Shown here: positions 1 to 6,927 of the stretch, piece after piece
How positions within the stretch are numbered: the stretch's first letter is position 1
How the letters are laid out: every line of letters begins with the position of its first letter
Assembly (NCBI GenBank): GCA_030592085.1
Contig: JAUUZV010000093.1
Coordinates: forward strand, 1 to 9,194
Origin: Clostridia bacterium
GTDB lineage: Bacteria > Bacillota > Clostridia > DUPQ01
DNA length: 9,194 nt
Reading direction: 5' to 3'
The notes under the pieces: model-generated
Databases searched by the model: none
Told to the model about the DNA's origin: nothing
Seen by the model: the letters and a program-made list of their open reading frames with translations, nothing else
Translations under genes and position numbers: made by a program

Positions 1-642
1 ATTTCTACCTTCAATAATTACTTTTATAACATCATTATCAATATCAAATGGTACTTCTGGAATTAAAATAGCATCAGCTCCACCTGCTATTCCATTATTT
101 AAAGCTATATATCCAGCATTTCTGCCCATTACTTCAACAACTGAACAACGTTCATGTGAATATGCAGTATCTCTTATTTTATCAATTGCATCTTGTACAG
201 TATTTAAAGCTGTATCAAATCCTATTGTATAATCTGTACAACCAATATCATTATCTATTGTTCCAGGTAAACATATAACCGGTAAACCTTCATTTGATAA
301 ATCTAGAGCACCACGATATGATCCATCCCCACCAATTATAATAATAACATCTATCCCAAAAACTTTACAAATTGATCGAGCTAAATCTCTTGTTTCTTTC
401 TGTAAAAACTCTGGACACCTAGAAGTTTTTAATTGAGTACCACCTTTTTGTAAAATTCCAGATACATCTCTTGCTTCAAGTTTTTCAATCTCACCTGAAA
501 CCAATCCATCATAACCACGATAAATTCCATACATTTCATAACCGTAATGAATCCCTGTTCTAACAATAGATCTAATAGCTGCATTCATTCCTGGTGCATC
601 TCCACCACTAGTTAAAATACCAATTTTTTTTATTTTTTTCAT
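1..642 (-). CDS. pfkA: 6-phosphofructokinase, N-terminal 214 residues (cut by left window edge)
   Basis: This enzyme phosphorylates fructose 6-phosphate to fructose 1,6-bisphosphate, the committed step of glycolysis, in the cytoplasm. Visible motifs run in the family order: the nucleotide-binding TSGGDAPGMNAAIR at residues 11-24, TSRCPEF at 73-79, GGDGSYRGA at 104-112, the catalytic PGTIDND at 126-132 (D130 corresponds to E. coli Asp127) and VVEVMGR at 168-174. Glycine follows the Asp of GGDG and precedes TIDND; pyrophosphate-dependent relatives usually carry Asp and Lys there, so ATP is the likely phosphoryl donor. Arginines in AAIRSIVR match the allosteric effector site of bacterial PfkA. 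The family is about 320 residues, so roughly the last 105 lie outside the window. The start at 642 has an SD (GAGGG, 647-651) five bases upstream and follows mtrB by 24 nt, which suggests cotranscription. Confidence 0.96.
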   Translation of the reverse strand, partial: MKKIKKIGILTSGGDAPGMNAAIRSIVRTGIHYGYEMYGIYRGYDGLVSGEIEKLEARDVSGILQKGGTQLKTSRCPEFLQKETRDLARSICKVFGIDVIIIIGGDGSYRGALDLSNEGLPVICLPGTIDNDIGCTDYTIGFDTALNTVQDAIDKIRDTAYSHERCSVVEVMGRNAGYIALNNGIAGGADAILIPEVPFDIDNDVIKVIIEGRN

Positions 643-666
643 TTTTCCCTCAGTTATATTATAAAT

Positions 667-900
667 TTAATTATCATTACCAGACTGTGCTGATCCTTCT
701 GCTGTTATAATACTTGCCTTACCTTTAATTTTAATTGCTGATGTAAATTCAGTAAATTGGCAAATAAGCACTTCACCTTTATCCATTTTTTCTATATGAT
801 GAAATTTAGTATTTTCACCTCTAGTTAATCCAATAATACTAACACCATTTTCTAATGCTTTAATAATAATATTACCAGTATTATAATTTATCTCTTTCAT
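667..900 (-). CDS. mtrB: Transcription attenuation protein MtrB (TRAP, trp RNA-binding attenuation protein)
   Basis: TRAP forms a ring, usually an 11-mer, that binds tryptophan and then wraps RNA carrying spaced GAG/UAG triplets, switching off trp genes by attenuation or by blocking translation. The 77-residue protein aligns almost without gaps to Bacillus subtilis MtrB. The core GLTRG (24-28), TKFHH (31-35), KMDKGEV (38-44) and QFTEFTSAIK (48-57) are all present. Tryptophan-pocket positions T26, R27, G28, D40, Q48, T50 and S54 are kept. The RNA-contact positions K37, K56 and R58 of B. subtilis correspond to K38, K57 and K59, so the last is changed from Arg to Lys. The SD region AGGAAGGTGA ends three bases before ATG. 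It lies 44 nt after dnaE and 24 nt before pfkA on the same strand, not beside mtrA (folE) as in Bacillus. No trp genes or TRAP target repeats are visible in the window. Confidence 0.93.
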   Translation of the reverse strand: MKEINYNTGNIIIKALENGVSIIGLTRGENTKFHHIEKMDKGEVLICQFTEFTSAIKIKGKASIITAEGSAQSGNDN

Positions 901-944
901 AGTTCACCTTCCTATTATGAATATATTATATTAAGACTTAAAAA

Positions 945-3900
945 TCAATAATTTTTAATAACTACATGATCTTTACCAAATTCAGTTGCTAATAATTGAT
1001 ACGTCTCTTCATTTAAAAGAAAATTCATACGTTCTGGTACAGATTGTGTAATTTTTTTACCTTCAATGGTTTTTCTTATATAAACTGGTGTTTGTCCATG
1101 AAAATATTGAAGGAAATTATATAGTTTATTCTCATTAATCATATCACCATTAATATATATTTTTTTATTTTGGTAATTAATAACATTGACAGAATTCTTA
1201 TTTAATGGTGTAATCTTTTGACATATAATTTTAATCTCTTCTTCTTCACGTAAACTTAATTTACCTTCAATTAAAACTTTACTTTCATCCTTTATTAATA
1301 ACAAATTATTTTCAAGTGTTTTAGGAAATACAATTATTTCAAGTGTACCATATAAATCTTCTATTTCAATAAAAGCCATCATAGCGTTATTTCTTGTTAA
1401 TTTTTTACTAATTGTTGAAATAATCCCTGCGACTATAACACTTTTCCCATCATAATATCTGTTACTATCAAATTCTTCGCCTACTATTTTTTCATTACTA
1501 TTAAAAGTAACTTTTTTCTCAATTAACGATTTATATTCTTGTAAAGGGTTTCCAGATACATATAATCCTAACATTTCTTTTTCCATTGATAGTATCATTG
1601 GTATTTCAAATTCGTCCATATTAGGAAATGCGAAAGTTAAATTTTGTTTATTTCCTGCCTCAAATAATGAAACTTGTCCTTTAATATTTCTTTTTTCTTG
1701 ATTATTTATAGAATCTAAAATTTTCTCAAAAGATGCAATTAATTGTCGCTTATTTTCTTTAAATTCACTAAAGCAACCTGATTTAATCATGCTTTCAACA
1801 CACTTTTTATTAACATCAACTTTTGCTGCACGTTCGCAGAAGTCCATAAAATCAAGATAATTCCCGTTTAACTTACGTTCATTATATATAGCTTTTGCCA
1901 CTTTAGATCCTACATTTTTAATTGCAGATAAACCAAACCGAATATCATTACCTTCAACTGAAAAACGAGAAAAGCTTTTATTAACTGCAGGAGGTAAAAC
2001 TTTTATTGCCATTTTTTCGCATTCTCTAATATATAGTGAAACTTTTTCTTTATGATTAACAAAACTATTTAATGATGATGCCATAAAAAGCACTGGATAA
2101 TAATTTTTCAAATAAGCTGTTTGATATGCAATAACTGCATAAGCTGCTGCGTGACTTTTGTTAAAAGCATAACTTGCAAAATCCATCATTTCATCAAAAA
2201 TAACATTAGCTGTTTCTTCACTAATACCTTTTTCGATAGCACCTTTTATAAAAATTATACGTTCAGCATCCATTACAGCATATTTTTTCTTAGACATAGC
2301 TCGTCTAACTATATCAGCATGAGCCATGGTATATCCTGCTAAATCACGTACTATTCTAATAACTTGCTCTTGATATACCATACAGCCATAAGTAACTTCT
2401 AAAATCGGTTTAAGGGAATCATGGTGATATGAAATTTCACCTTTTGATATTTTATTTGCTAAATATCTTGGAATTTGATCCATTGGGCCAGGTCGATATA
2501 ATGAAATGCCTGCTATAATATCCTCTAAATCAGTTGGATTTAATTCTTTCATAAACGATGTCATTCCAGCACTCTCTAATTGAAATACTCCTGTAGTCTC
2601 CCCTCTTCCAATTAATGCAAAAACAGCTTTATCATTATATTCCATATTATATAAATCAATATCCTTATTATATATATCGCTAACTAATTGAACACAATCA
2701 CGCATAACAGTTAAAGTACGAAGACCTAAAAAATCCATTTTTAAAATTCCTAGTTTTTCTAATGTTTCCATTGGAAATTGAGTTACTATATTTTCATCAT
2801 TTAATTGAACTGGTACATATTCATTAACACTTTTCTTAGTTATTACTACACCTGCTGCATGAGTTGATGAATGTCTTGATATTCCTTCTAATAACCTAGA
2901 AGTATCAATAAGATTACTAATTCTTTCATCTTTATCATATGCATTTTGTAATTCACGATTTACATTTAAAGCTTCTTCAATATTAATACCAAGTGTAAAT
3001 GGTATCATTTTAGCAATTTGATCTGTTTCAGCATATGATAAGTTTAATGCTCTACCTACATCTCTAATAGAACCTCTTGCACCCATTGTACCAAATGTAA
3101 TTATTTGGCATACTTTATCTTCTCCATATTTATTAATTACATAATCAATTACACGTTGTCTATTTTCATAACAAAAATCAATGTCTATATCAGGCATTGA
3201 AACTCGTTCACTATTTAAAAATCTTTCAAAGAGTAAATCATATTTTATTGGATCAATATTTGTAATTCCCAGTGCATATGAAACAATACTCCCAGCAGCA
3301 GAACCTCTACCAGGACCTACCATAATATCATTACTTTTTGCATATTCAATAAAATCATGAACAATTAAAAAATAATCAATATATCCTAAATTGCTTATAA
3401 TACGTAATTCATCATTAGCTCTATCTTTATGTACATTAGTAATATTGTCCTTATATCTTTCTATAAGACCATTATCTACTAGTTCTCTTAAATATTTTTC
3501 ATGGTCTTCTTCTCCATCTATTACAAATTCAGGTAATTGTAATTGATCAAATTCAAAAGAAACGTTACACATATCTGCAATTTTACATGTATTTGCCATG
3601 GCTTCTTCTGCATCAGGAAATGCTTTTCTCATTTCATCTTCAGTTTTTACATAGAATTCAGATGAAGGAAAAGACATTCTATCTTCATCATCAACTTTTT
3701 TTCCTGTTTGTATACAAAGTAAAACATCATGTACACTAGAATCTTTTTTGTCTAAATAATGTGCATCATTTGTTATTACTAATGGAATATCTGTTTCTTT
3801 TGATAATTTAATAAGCTGTTGATTTACAAGGTTTTGTTCTTCTACACCATTACTTTGCATTTCTAAATAAAAATGATCTTTTCCATATATATTATTTAAT

Positions 3901-4382
3901 TTTATAGCAATTTTTTTTGCACCTTCATAATCATTATTCATTAAATGTGTTGGTATGTCTCCTGCAAGACAAGCACTTAAACAAATAAGTCCTTCAGAAT
4001 ATTTCTCTAATAATTCATAATCAACTCTTGGTTTATAGTAGAATCCCTCTGTAAAGGCATATGACACTACTTTCACTAAGTTATGATAACCAATATTATT
4101 CTTAGCTAATAAGATAAGGTGGCCTGAATCAGCGTCAAGTCGAGTCTCTTTATCAAAACGACTTCTTTTTGCTGTATATACTTCACATCCAATGATTGGT
4201 TTAATATTATGTTTTAAAGCTTCATTATAAAAATCAATAACACCATACATAACACCATGATCTGTAATCGCTACTGATTTCATACCTGATTTTTTTATTT
4301 TTTCCATTAGTTTATTAATTCTAATTGCCCCATCTAATAAGCTAAATTCAGTATGAAGATGTAAGTGTACAAAATTACTCAT
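945..4382 (-). CDS. dnaE: DNA polymerase III subunit alpha (DnaE-type replicative polymerase)
   Basis: C-family DNA polymerase of 1145 residues, a full-length replicase that works with the beta clamp. Order of parts: an N-terminal PHP domain (about 1-210); the polymerase core with GPGRGSAAGS (356-365) and the catalytic aspartates D400 and D402 in PDIDIDF plus D550 in MDFLGL; a helix-hairpin-helix region; a canonical clamp-binding motif QVSLF (903-907); and an OB-fold near 1005-1065. PHP metal ligands look complete (H8, H10, D17, H42, E67, H88, C138, D206, H208), so a PHP proofreading nuclease is possible, unlike in E. coli DnaE. The start is fixed by the N-terminal MSNFVHLHLHTEFSLLDG, but there is no SD before it and the -10 box lies six bases upstream, suggesting a leaderless mRNA. 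The stop is TGA. I find no Trp in the whole protein; the usual FLIVWDF reads FLIVHDF. A TRAP gene follows in the same direction. Confidence 0.98.
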   Translation of the reverse strand: MSNFVHLHLHTEFSLLDGAIRINKLMEKIKKSGMKSVAITDHGVMYGVIDFYNEALKHNIKPIIGCEVYTAKRSRFDKETRLDADSGHLILLAKNNIGYHNLVKVVSYAFTEGFYYKPRVDYELLEKYSEGLICLSACLAGDIPTHLMNNDYEGAKKIAIKLNNIYGKDHFYLEMQSNGVEEQNLVNQQLIKLSKETDIPLVITNDAHYLDKKDSSVHDVLLCIQTGKKVDDEDRMSFPSSEFYVKTEDEMRKAFPDAEEAMANTCKIADMCNVSFEFDQLQLPEFVIDGEEDHEKYLRELVDNGLIERYKDNITNVHKDRANDELRIISNLGYIDYFLIVHDFIEYAKSNDIMVGPGRGSAAGSIVSYALGITNIDPIKYDLLFERFLNSERVSMPDIDIDFCYENRQRVIDYVINKYGEDKVCQIITFGTMGARGSIRDVGRALNLSYAETDQIAKMIPFTLGINIEEALNVNRELQNAYDKDERISNLIDTSRLLEGISRHSSTHAAGVVITKKSVNEYVPVQLNDENIVTQFPMETLEKLGILKMDFLGLRTLTVMRDCVQLVSDIYNKDIDLYNMEYNDKAVFALIGRGETTGVFQLESAGMTSFMKELNPTDLEDIIAGISLYRPGPMDQIPRYLANKISKGEISYHHDSLKPILEVTYGCMVYQEQVIRIVRDLAGYTMAHADIVRRAMSKKKYAVMDAERIIFIKGAIEKGISEETANVIFDEMMDFASYAFNKSHAAAYAVIAYQTAYLKNYYPVLFMASSLNSFVNHKEKVSLYIRECEKMAIKVLPPAVNKSFSRFSVEGNDIRFGLSAIKNVGSKVAKAIYNERKLNGNYLDFMDFCERAAKVDVNKKCVESMIKSGCFSEFKENKRQLIASFEKILDSINNQEKRNIKGQVSLFEAGNKQNLTFAFPNMDEFEIPMILSMEKEMLGLYVSGNPLQEYKSLIEKKVTFNSNEKIVGEEFDSNRYYDGKSVIVAGIISTISKKLTRNNAMMAFIEIEDLYGTLEIIVFPKTLENNLLLIKDESKVLIEGKLSLREEEEIKIICQKITPLNKNSVNVINYQNKKIYINGDMINENKLYNFLQYFHGQTPVYIRKTIEGKKITQSVPERMNFLLNEETYQLLATEFGKDHVVIKNY

Positions 4383-4386
4383 AAAA

Positions 4387-4403
4387 GAATTATACCATAA
4401 TTC
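4387..4403. repeat. Perfect 7-bp inverted repeat over the dnaE -10 box
   Basis: GAATTAT, a 3-base centre ACC, then ATAATTC: a perfect 17-bp dyad that covers the dnaE -10 hexamer and part of the spacer. Its position fits an operator for a dimeric repressor. AT-rich arms of this length also occur by chance, and I do not recognise the sequence as a known operator. Confidence 0.4.
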
Positions 4404-4417
4404 AAGGAAATTATTAA
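4389..4417 (-). promoter_or_regulatory. Probable sigma-A-type promoter of dnaE-mtrB-pfkA with an extended -10
   Basis: Read on the minus strand, a perfect TATAAT (4394 down to 4389) is preceded by TGG, giving an extended -10 (TGnTATAAT). A 17-base spacer separates it from TTAATA (4417-4412), a 4/6 match to TTGACA. Transcription would begin about seven bases past the hexamer, at or within a base or two of the dnaE ATG at 4382. This is inferred from consensus only. Confidence 0.7.
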
Positions 4418-4419
4418 AA

Positions 4420-4448
4420 TTGAAAGTGTTGTTTTTTTATGATATTAT
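4420..4448 (+). promoter_or_regulatory. Probable sigma-A-type promoter of the membrane protein/DUF89/antiporter operon
   Basis: TTGAAA (4420-4425, 5/6 match) is followed by a 17-base spacer and TATTAT (4443-4448, 5/6 match). The expected transcript start is near 4455, leaving a leader of about 17 nt that contains the SD at 4460-4464. The -35 box lies only two bases from the -35 box of the divergent dnaE promoter. Confidence 0.75.
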
Positions 4449-4459
4449 TTATTAGAAAA

Positions 4460-4464
4460 AGAGG
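4460..4464 (+). promoter_or_regulatory. Ribosome binding site that fixes the membrane-protein start at 4472
   Basis: AGAGG sits seven bases before the ATG at 4472. The upstream in-frame ATG at 4439 has no SD and lies between the -35 and -10 boxes of the promoter, so it should not be in the mRNA. Confidence 0.8.
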
Positions 4465-4471
4465 TTATTGT

Positions 4472-5089
4472 ATGCAGTTGGATTTTAGAACTCATAAAAA
4501 AAGCAAATCTTTTCCTTACCTATTATTTGGATGGCTTTTTATATTATCTTTAATAGGTGTTTTTATTTATTTAACTATATACGATGTTTCACTAAAGGGG
4601 ATTTTATTACAATCAATTAATGTTAAGTATTTAAATATATACTATTTTACTTCTATTATATTACATGCACTTTTTTCGATTTTTTCTATAGGTATTATTA
4701 AGCAACTTCGTACCAATATAAAATATATTTTATATTTCGCATTATTTTTATTTTTTATATGTGGAATTATTTCTGGGTATTTATATAACACTAGTTTAAT
4801 TTTTATGTTACAAAAATATTGTTATATTTCATCATTTATGTTTTTTGTAATTTATTTAATAACATTTATATTTCAAAACACATCTTTTTCTAGATATATT
4901 AGTAAAATAGTATTTATTTTATCTATTTCACCTATTATTCCTTTACTTATAATGAATTACATTGTTTTAACAGGTGGTTTAATAACAGATATGAATTTCA
5001 TAAATGCATATTATATTTATTTTGCAACATTAGTTCTTTATGTAATTAGTAATAGTATTTATCTATTAGCTATTACAAGAAGGGTTTAA
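4472..5089 (+). CDS. Six-helix integral membrane protein of unknown function
   Basis: I do not recognise the family. The 205-residue protein has a short basic N-terminus (RTHKKSK) and six hydrophobic stretches that look like membrane helices: about 15-37, 53-76, 84-104, 115-134, 142-167 and 179-201. It ends in a basic tail (TRRV), so by the positive-inside rule both ends probably face the cytoplasm. It is rich in Ile, Phe, Tyr and Leu, has no clear signal peptidase site, and shows no catalytic motif that I can see. The start at 4472 is chosen over 4439 because of its SD and the promoter position. Its stop is followed after three bases by the next start, whose SD lies inside this gene's last codons, so it is cotranscribed with the DUF89 phosphatase and the antiporter. 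It may be a partner or regulator of that transporter, but this is inference from position only. Confidence 0.85.
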   Translation: MQLDFRTHKKSKSFPYLLFGWLFILSLIGVFIYLTIYDVSLKGILLQSINVKYLNIYYFTSIILHALFSIFSIGIIKQLRTNIKYILYFALFLFFICGIISGYLYNTSLIFMLQKYCYISSFMFFVIYLITFIFQNTSFSRYISKIVFILSISPIIPLLIMNYIVLTGGLITDMNFINAYYIYFATLVLYVISNSIYLLAITRRV

Positions 5090-5092
5090 TTT

Positions 5093-5965
5093 ATGAAATC
5101 GACAAATGACTGTATTTATTGCTATTTAAAACAAGCAATAAATTGTATGGATAATGCAAAAGTAAAACAAGAAAAACAAACTAGTGTTTTGTATGAGTTA
5201 ATGGATTTAATTAAAACTTTTGATGTTAATCAATCACCTAGTTACAATTCAACAATTAGTATTTTGAAAACTTATGAACTTATTAATTCATCCGATCCAT
5301 TTATTGAAGAGAAGATTAATTCAAATATAGAAGCTAAAAAATATTTACCTATAATACATGACGCATTATTAAATAGTAAAGATAAACTACGAACTGCGTT
5401 ACATGCATCAAGTGCAGGAAATATGATTGATATGGGTATCTTTAAAAATTATGATATTAAAAAAATATTAATTGATACCTTAGAAAGTGATTTTTCCGTT
5501 GATCACTATTCATTTTTTAATAAAAAATTAGAAAAAACTAAAAAGATATTAATTTTAGGTGATAATTGTGGTGAAATTATATTTGATGAACCAATAACAA
5601 ACATTTTAAATCAAATGAATAAACAGGTATATTATGCTGTTAAATCAGGTCCTATTTTAAATGATGCTCTTTATTCTGATGCGCTTGTTGCTAATATTGA
5701 TAAAAGTGCAACTATTATTGAAACAGGTTCAAATGATTTAGGAGTGAATTTTAAAAATGCAAGTAATAAATTTAAAAAGATATTTAAAGAAAGTGATTTA
5801 ATAATTTCTAAAGGACAAGCTAATTTTGAATCACTTGATGAATATGAAGCTGGATTTGAAAAAATCTTCTTCTTGTTAAAAGTTAAATGTGAAAAAGTTG
5901 CTGATGTTATACCTAATTCATCTTTGGGAGATGCTGTATTTTTCACTAGAATGAGGGAAAACTAA
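5093..5965 (+). CDS. DUF89/ARMT1-like family metal-dependent phosphatase
   Basis: This 290-residue protein matches the DUF89 (ARMT1-like) family, described as metal-dependent (Mn, Co, Ni) phosphatases that act on damaged or unwanted phosphometabolites. The signature LGDNCGEIIFD carries D157, N158, E161 and D165. SGPILNDA has N190 and D191, and ISKGQANFESL has K240, N244 and E246. The N-terminal CIYC (C7, C10) is typical of the stand-alone microbial subfamily, where these cysteines have been proposed to bind metal. Length fits that subfamily. The physiological substrate cannot be read from sequence. SD AGAAGGG ends eight bases before the ATG. The stop TAA shares its last A with the ATG of the antiporter (TAATG), so the two are translationally coupled. 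Confidence 0.9.
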   Translation: MKSTNDCIYCYLKQAINCMDNAKVKQEKQTSVLYELMDLIKTFDVNQSPSYNSTISILKTYELINSSDPFIEEKINSNIEAKKYLPIIHDALLNSKDKLRTALHASSAGNMIDMGIFKNYDIKKILIDTLESDFSVDHYSFFNKKLEKTKKILILGDNCGEIIFDEPITNILNQMNKQVYYAVKSGPILNDALYSDALVANIDKSATIIETGSNDLGVNFKNASNKFKKIFKESDLIISKGQANFESLDEYEAGFEKIFFLLKVKCEKVADVIPNSSLGDAVFFTRMREN

Positions 5966-6927
5966 TGTCATTGATTTGGTTATTCATTTTATTTACTTTT
6001 GGATTAGTACTTATTATATTTGGTAGTGATTGGTTTGTAGATGCTACAATTTGGTTTGCAAAAGTTGTAAGAATACCAGATATAATTATTGGTGCAACGC
6101 TAGTAAGTTTATGTACAACCTTACCTGAATTATTAGTTTCTTCTGGTTCTGCAATGGCAGGTGATACTTCAATGGCTTTAGGTAACGCAATAGGTTCAGT
6201 TGCATGTAATACCTCGTTAATACTTGGAATAGCCGTTATTGCAAGCACCCCATTACTAGTTCATAAAAAAGCATTGCTTTTTAAATCAATTACAATTTCA
6301 TCTTTATTACTTATTGTTTATGTTATTGGTTTATTTACAGGTTTTGTCCCTCAATGGATGGGAATTTTATTATTATTATTAACAATAATCTTTGTTCATT
6401 ATAATTACATAGAGGCAAAAAAACATAGACTACTTACAAAAAGAGATGAATCTATCGATCACAGCAAAAAGGCATGGCTAAAAAATGTTCCTCTTTTTAT
6501 TGTAGGTTTAGTTGCTACTATAATTGGGGCGCGAATGATGGTTACTTATGGATTACAAATTGCGTATCGTCTTGAAGTTCCATCAATAATTATTGGTGTA
6601 ACTATGACTGCATTAGGAACTTCATTACCTGAATTAGTAACAAGTATAACTGCCATTAGGAAAAAAGCCGCAGCTTTATCTATTGGAAATATTTTTGGCG
6701 CTAATATATTAAACATGACATTAGTTTTAGGGACTACTACTTTAATTAAACCTATTTCAATGACTAGCGATATAATTACAATTCACTTACCTATAATTAT
6801 TTCTATCACTTTAATTGCCACTCTATTTACAATTTTCAGTAAAAAAAGATACCCACGTATAATGGGTATCATATTATTGACTTGTTATATTGGATATATG
6901 GCATTGTCAGCTATTATAGCTTCTTAA
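5965..6927 (+). CDS. CaCA-family sodium/calcium-type cation antiporter (YrbG-like)
   Basis: A 320-residue multi-helix membrane protein with the two alpha repeats of the calcium:cation antiporter family, which exchange Ca2+ or a similar cation for Na+ or H+. Repeat 1 has TTLPEL (E55) and GNAIGSVACN (S78, N82). Repeat 2 has GTSLPEL (E223) and GNIFGANILN (A246, N250). The two glutamates are the core cation ligands. At positions that I recall as Ser236 and Asp240 in the archaeal NCX_Mj, this protein has Ala246 and Asn250, so ion choice is uncertain. A hydrophilic loop with HRLLTKRDE joins the halves near residues 150-170. Length is close to E. coli YrbG. SD GAGGG (5953-5957) lies seven bases upstream and the start overlaps the DUF89 stop. 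The last 14 bp overlap cysE tail to tail, and the cysKE terminator lies within its 3' coding part. Confidence 0.9.
   Translation: MSLIWLFILFTFGLVLIIFGSDWFVDATIWFAKVVRIPDIIIGATLVSLCTTLPELLVSSGSAMAGDTSMALGNAIGSVACNTSLILGIAVIASTPLLVHKKALLFKSITISSLLLIVYVIGLFTGFVPQWMGILLLLLTIIFVHYNYIEAKKHRLLTKRDESIDHSKKAWLKNVPLFIVGLVATIIGARMMVTYGLQIAYRLEVPSIIIGVTMTALGTSLPELVTSITAIRKKAAALSIGNIFGANILNMTLVLGTTTLIKPISMTSDIITIHLPIIISITLIATLFTIFSKKRYPRIMGIILLTCYIGYMALSAIIAS
6841..6870 (-). terminator. Intrinsic terminator for cysK-cysE, inside the antiporter gene
   Basis: On the minus strand, GATACCC and GGGTATC form a perfect 7-bp stem around a 9-base loop (stem-loop 6870-6848) and are followed directly by seven T (6847-6841). 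It lies 43 nt past the cysE stop. On the plus strand the same hairpin has no T-tract and is translated as part of the antiporter (around KKRYPRIMGI), so it would act mainly in the cysE direction. The antiporter operon has no visible terminator of its own nearby. Confidence 0.75.

Noticed and set aside
658..663. Another TATAAT on the minus strand just before pfkA
   Set aside because: The implied transcript start would fall inside the pfkA ribosome binding site and there is no -35 box.
925..930. Perfect TATAAT on the minus strand 24 bases before the mtrB start, next to a TTAAG-A-CTTAA dyad (931-941)
   Set aside because: No acceptable -35 box at 16-18 bases and no extended -10; such hexamers are frequent at this AT content. 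A weak internal promoter for mtrB-pfkA remains possible.
945..947. TGA at the end of dnaE as a sign of the mycoplasma code
   Set aside because: Reading through adds only nine residues before TAA, the protein already ends at the family's normal C-terminus, and TGG is used for Trp elsewhere in the window.
2121..2342. 73-codon plus-strand open frame inside dnaE
   Set aside because: It is antisense to highly conserved polymerase sequence, has low-complexity composition and no convincing ribosome binding site.
4383..4471. Possible TRAP target (GAG/UAG repeats) in the divergent intergenic region
   Set aside because: Only a couple of triplets with irregular spacing, far from the 9-11 expected.
5671..5946. 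91-codon minus-strand open frame inside the DUF89 gene
   Set aside because: Shadow frame opposite conserved DUF89 motifs (KGQANFE region); no recognisable protein features.
5946..6248. 100-codon minus-strand open frame inside the antiporter gene
   Set aside because: Antisense to the first alpha repeat; its apparent regularity comes from the constrained coding strand.
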